From positions 930,001-994,000 of the forward strand of contig NC_052122.1 in the NCBI RefSeq assembly GCF_012273895.1: a stretch of DNA of 64,000 bases, read 5' to 3'. Origin of the DNA: Zerene cesonia (taxonomy: Eukaryota; Arthropoda; Insecta; Lepidoptera; Pieridae). The position numbers and the translations under genes are program-made. Positions 63,193 through 64,000 of the stretch are shown here, in pieces (the stretch's first letter is position 1; each line of letters starts with the position of its first letter). The notes beneath the pieces are model-generated. The model did no database searches and had not been told where the DNA came from. It worked only from the letters and a program-made list of their open reading frames with translations.

Positions 63193-63566
63193 TCCCATTA
63201 CCTTGATAAGTAAAATATTAAGTAAAGTATTAACCAACAGCCTAGATTGTCCTTCTTTTATAACCACATAAGCTTTTTCGTGAAGATGCTAATCTGATCA
63301 TAAACCGTGTATGTATATTAAGTGTTTAGAAAATTGCTTTAGAAATTTATACTTTTTGTTCTGAATAAATAATTGCTAGGTAGACTAAACACTTGCGAGA
63401 AGTATTAACGAACGCTCAACCATTTGTATATTAATTAACTGTGAATATAATATACAAGAAAGATTAGGCCTCAATGAATTTTTTTTGTTTAGTCCGCCAC
63501 TAAGGTAAAAAAACGTTATAAACTATATAATCTTATAACGTATATATTGATGTACTATTTTTGCAT

Positions 63567-63805
63567 AAGCGTCATCTTTATTATTCTTAAATTTAACTGT
63601 AACTACCAGACAGTTGAGAGGACATCCGCACATCCTGAATATTCTGTTTGTAATATAGGTGGAGCTATCTACAAGTATGTATTATAGAACTCTTATTATT
63701 TATGCGAGTCTAGTAACTCTGTATCGTAAATTTTGCTCCTGTGAGATATGTATATGTTTGCAGTAGTTTAATACCTCTCACGCTTATTCCTCTGAGAGGC
63801 AAATG
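63567..63805 (+). repeat. FAU copy 37 (subtype e, block 3)
   Basis: CATAAGCGTCATCTTT box, TTTAACTGTAACTACCAGAC, TAGGTGGAGCTATCTACAAG, GAACTCTTATTATTTATGC, GAGTCTAGTAACTCTGTATC, GTAAATTTTGCTCC, CCTCTCACGC...CCTCTGAGAGGC. Keeps GGTGGAGC where copies 26 and 32 have GGTGGTGC. Last copy before the window end. Confidence 0.93.
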
Positions 63806-64000
63806 ACTCTTTAGCGTATATTTATCTTATAAATTCCACAATGAGTTTTTAAAGGCTTTCGGTCTATACATAAGTTAAAGTGTATTCATCATTATTATTA
63901 ATAAAAAAAAAATTAAATTATGAAATAAATTGAAAATCTCTGGACCTAACAAACATAATTATTGCATTTAAAGCATTGAAATGCTTTTGAAAGAAAACTC

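Larger units (their letters stand above)
30778..64000. repeat. array of 37 diverged copies of a structured unit (FoxF-array unit, 'FAU')
   Basis: By eye I find 37 copies across 33 kb and none in the 30 kb to the left. The common core is GG(T/C)GGAGC, a short stem-loop closed by GAACTC(C), TATG(C)GATTCTAGTAATTC, then GTATCGTAAATTTT. Thirty-one copies are plus and six minus (copies 8, 23, 24, 29, 30, 35). Spacing is 0.2-1.9 kb and the DNA between left-hand copies is unrelated. No conserved open frame spans the core, and indels fall without regard to codons. The window ends inside the array. Candidate roles are a locally amplified non-coding RNA family or repeated regulatory modules in the FoxF intron. 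Individual copies follow. Confidence 0.9.
61299..64000 (+). repeat. higher-order block 3, incomplete (copies 34-37)
   Basis: Starts like the other blocks with a subtype a unit, but the segment carrying subtype b and most of the LINE scrap is deleted (junction near 61930). It continues with c(-), d(+), e(+) and is cut by the window end. The Lep1 Helitron next to d is absent. Confidence 0.85.

Noticed and set aside
30778..64000. A CRISPR-like array or simple satellite
   Set aside because: This is eukaryotic DNA, unit spacing is irregular, units occur in both orientations and contain internal conserved structure rather than identical repeats with unique spacers.

Overview
The window is AT-rich animal nuclear DNA, most likely from a moth or butterfly (Lepidoptera). 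Genes are split by AT-rich GT-AG introns. The intergenic DNA carries mobile-element families typical of Lepidoptera: Lep1-type Helitrons starting TCCTACTAATATTATAAA and ending CTAG, tRNA-headed SINEs and non-LTR retrotransposon fragments. A 1000-base run of N (1678-2677) marks an assembly gap.

The left part (4-21 kb) holds ordinary single-copy genes. Atg13 (minus, 10011 to 4409, six exons) is an autophagy-initiation HORMA protein. A UBE2G2/Ubc7-type E2 ubiquitin-conjugating enzyme (minus, 15127 to 11571, five exons) follows. Next, divergently transcribed, is a C2H2 zinc-finger protein (plus, 16125 to 18314, four exons) whose C-terminus is three tandem 45-residue repeats. A small unrecognised gene (plus, coding part 21124-21387) comes after it. 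From 21.6 to 28.8 kb I see no convincing gene, only repeats and possible regulatory DNA. At 28835-29552 lies the forkhead exon of FoxF (biniou in Drosophila). It ends at a clean splice donor, and I could not find its next exon inside the window.

The right half (30.8-64.0 kb, running off the end) is the unusual part. I count by eye 37 diverged copies of one 110-250 bp unit, confined to the DNA downstream of the FoxF exon and probably inside its intron. A unit contains, in order: an upstream box (ACGCATGCTCAG in the left copies; AAGCGTCATCT plus TAACTGTAACTA in the right copies), a GGTGGAGC...GAACTCC stem-loop, the conserved string TATGCGATTCTAGTAATTC, the string TATCGTAAATTTTGC, and in the right copies a terminal hairpin around CCTCTGTGAGG. 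Copies become younger and more regular from left to right. From 47.2 kb they are organised into higher-order tandem repeats of about 7 kb (47188-54046, 54047-61298, 61299 to the end). Each complete block has unit order + - - + + + and contains a large inverted repeat. Conservation of short paired segments in otherwise drifting DNA looks more like a family of structured non-coding RNAs, or repeated regulatory modules, than like a transposon. I recognise no known family.

Transposons inserted in one block but missing at the same site in its sister give clean empty-site comparisons and a relative order of events. All gene models were translated by hand; no database search was possible.
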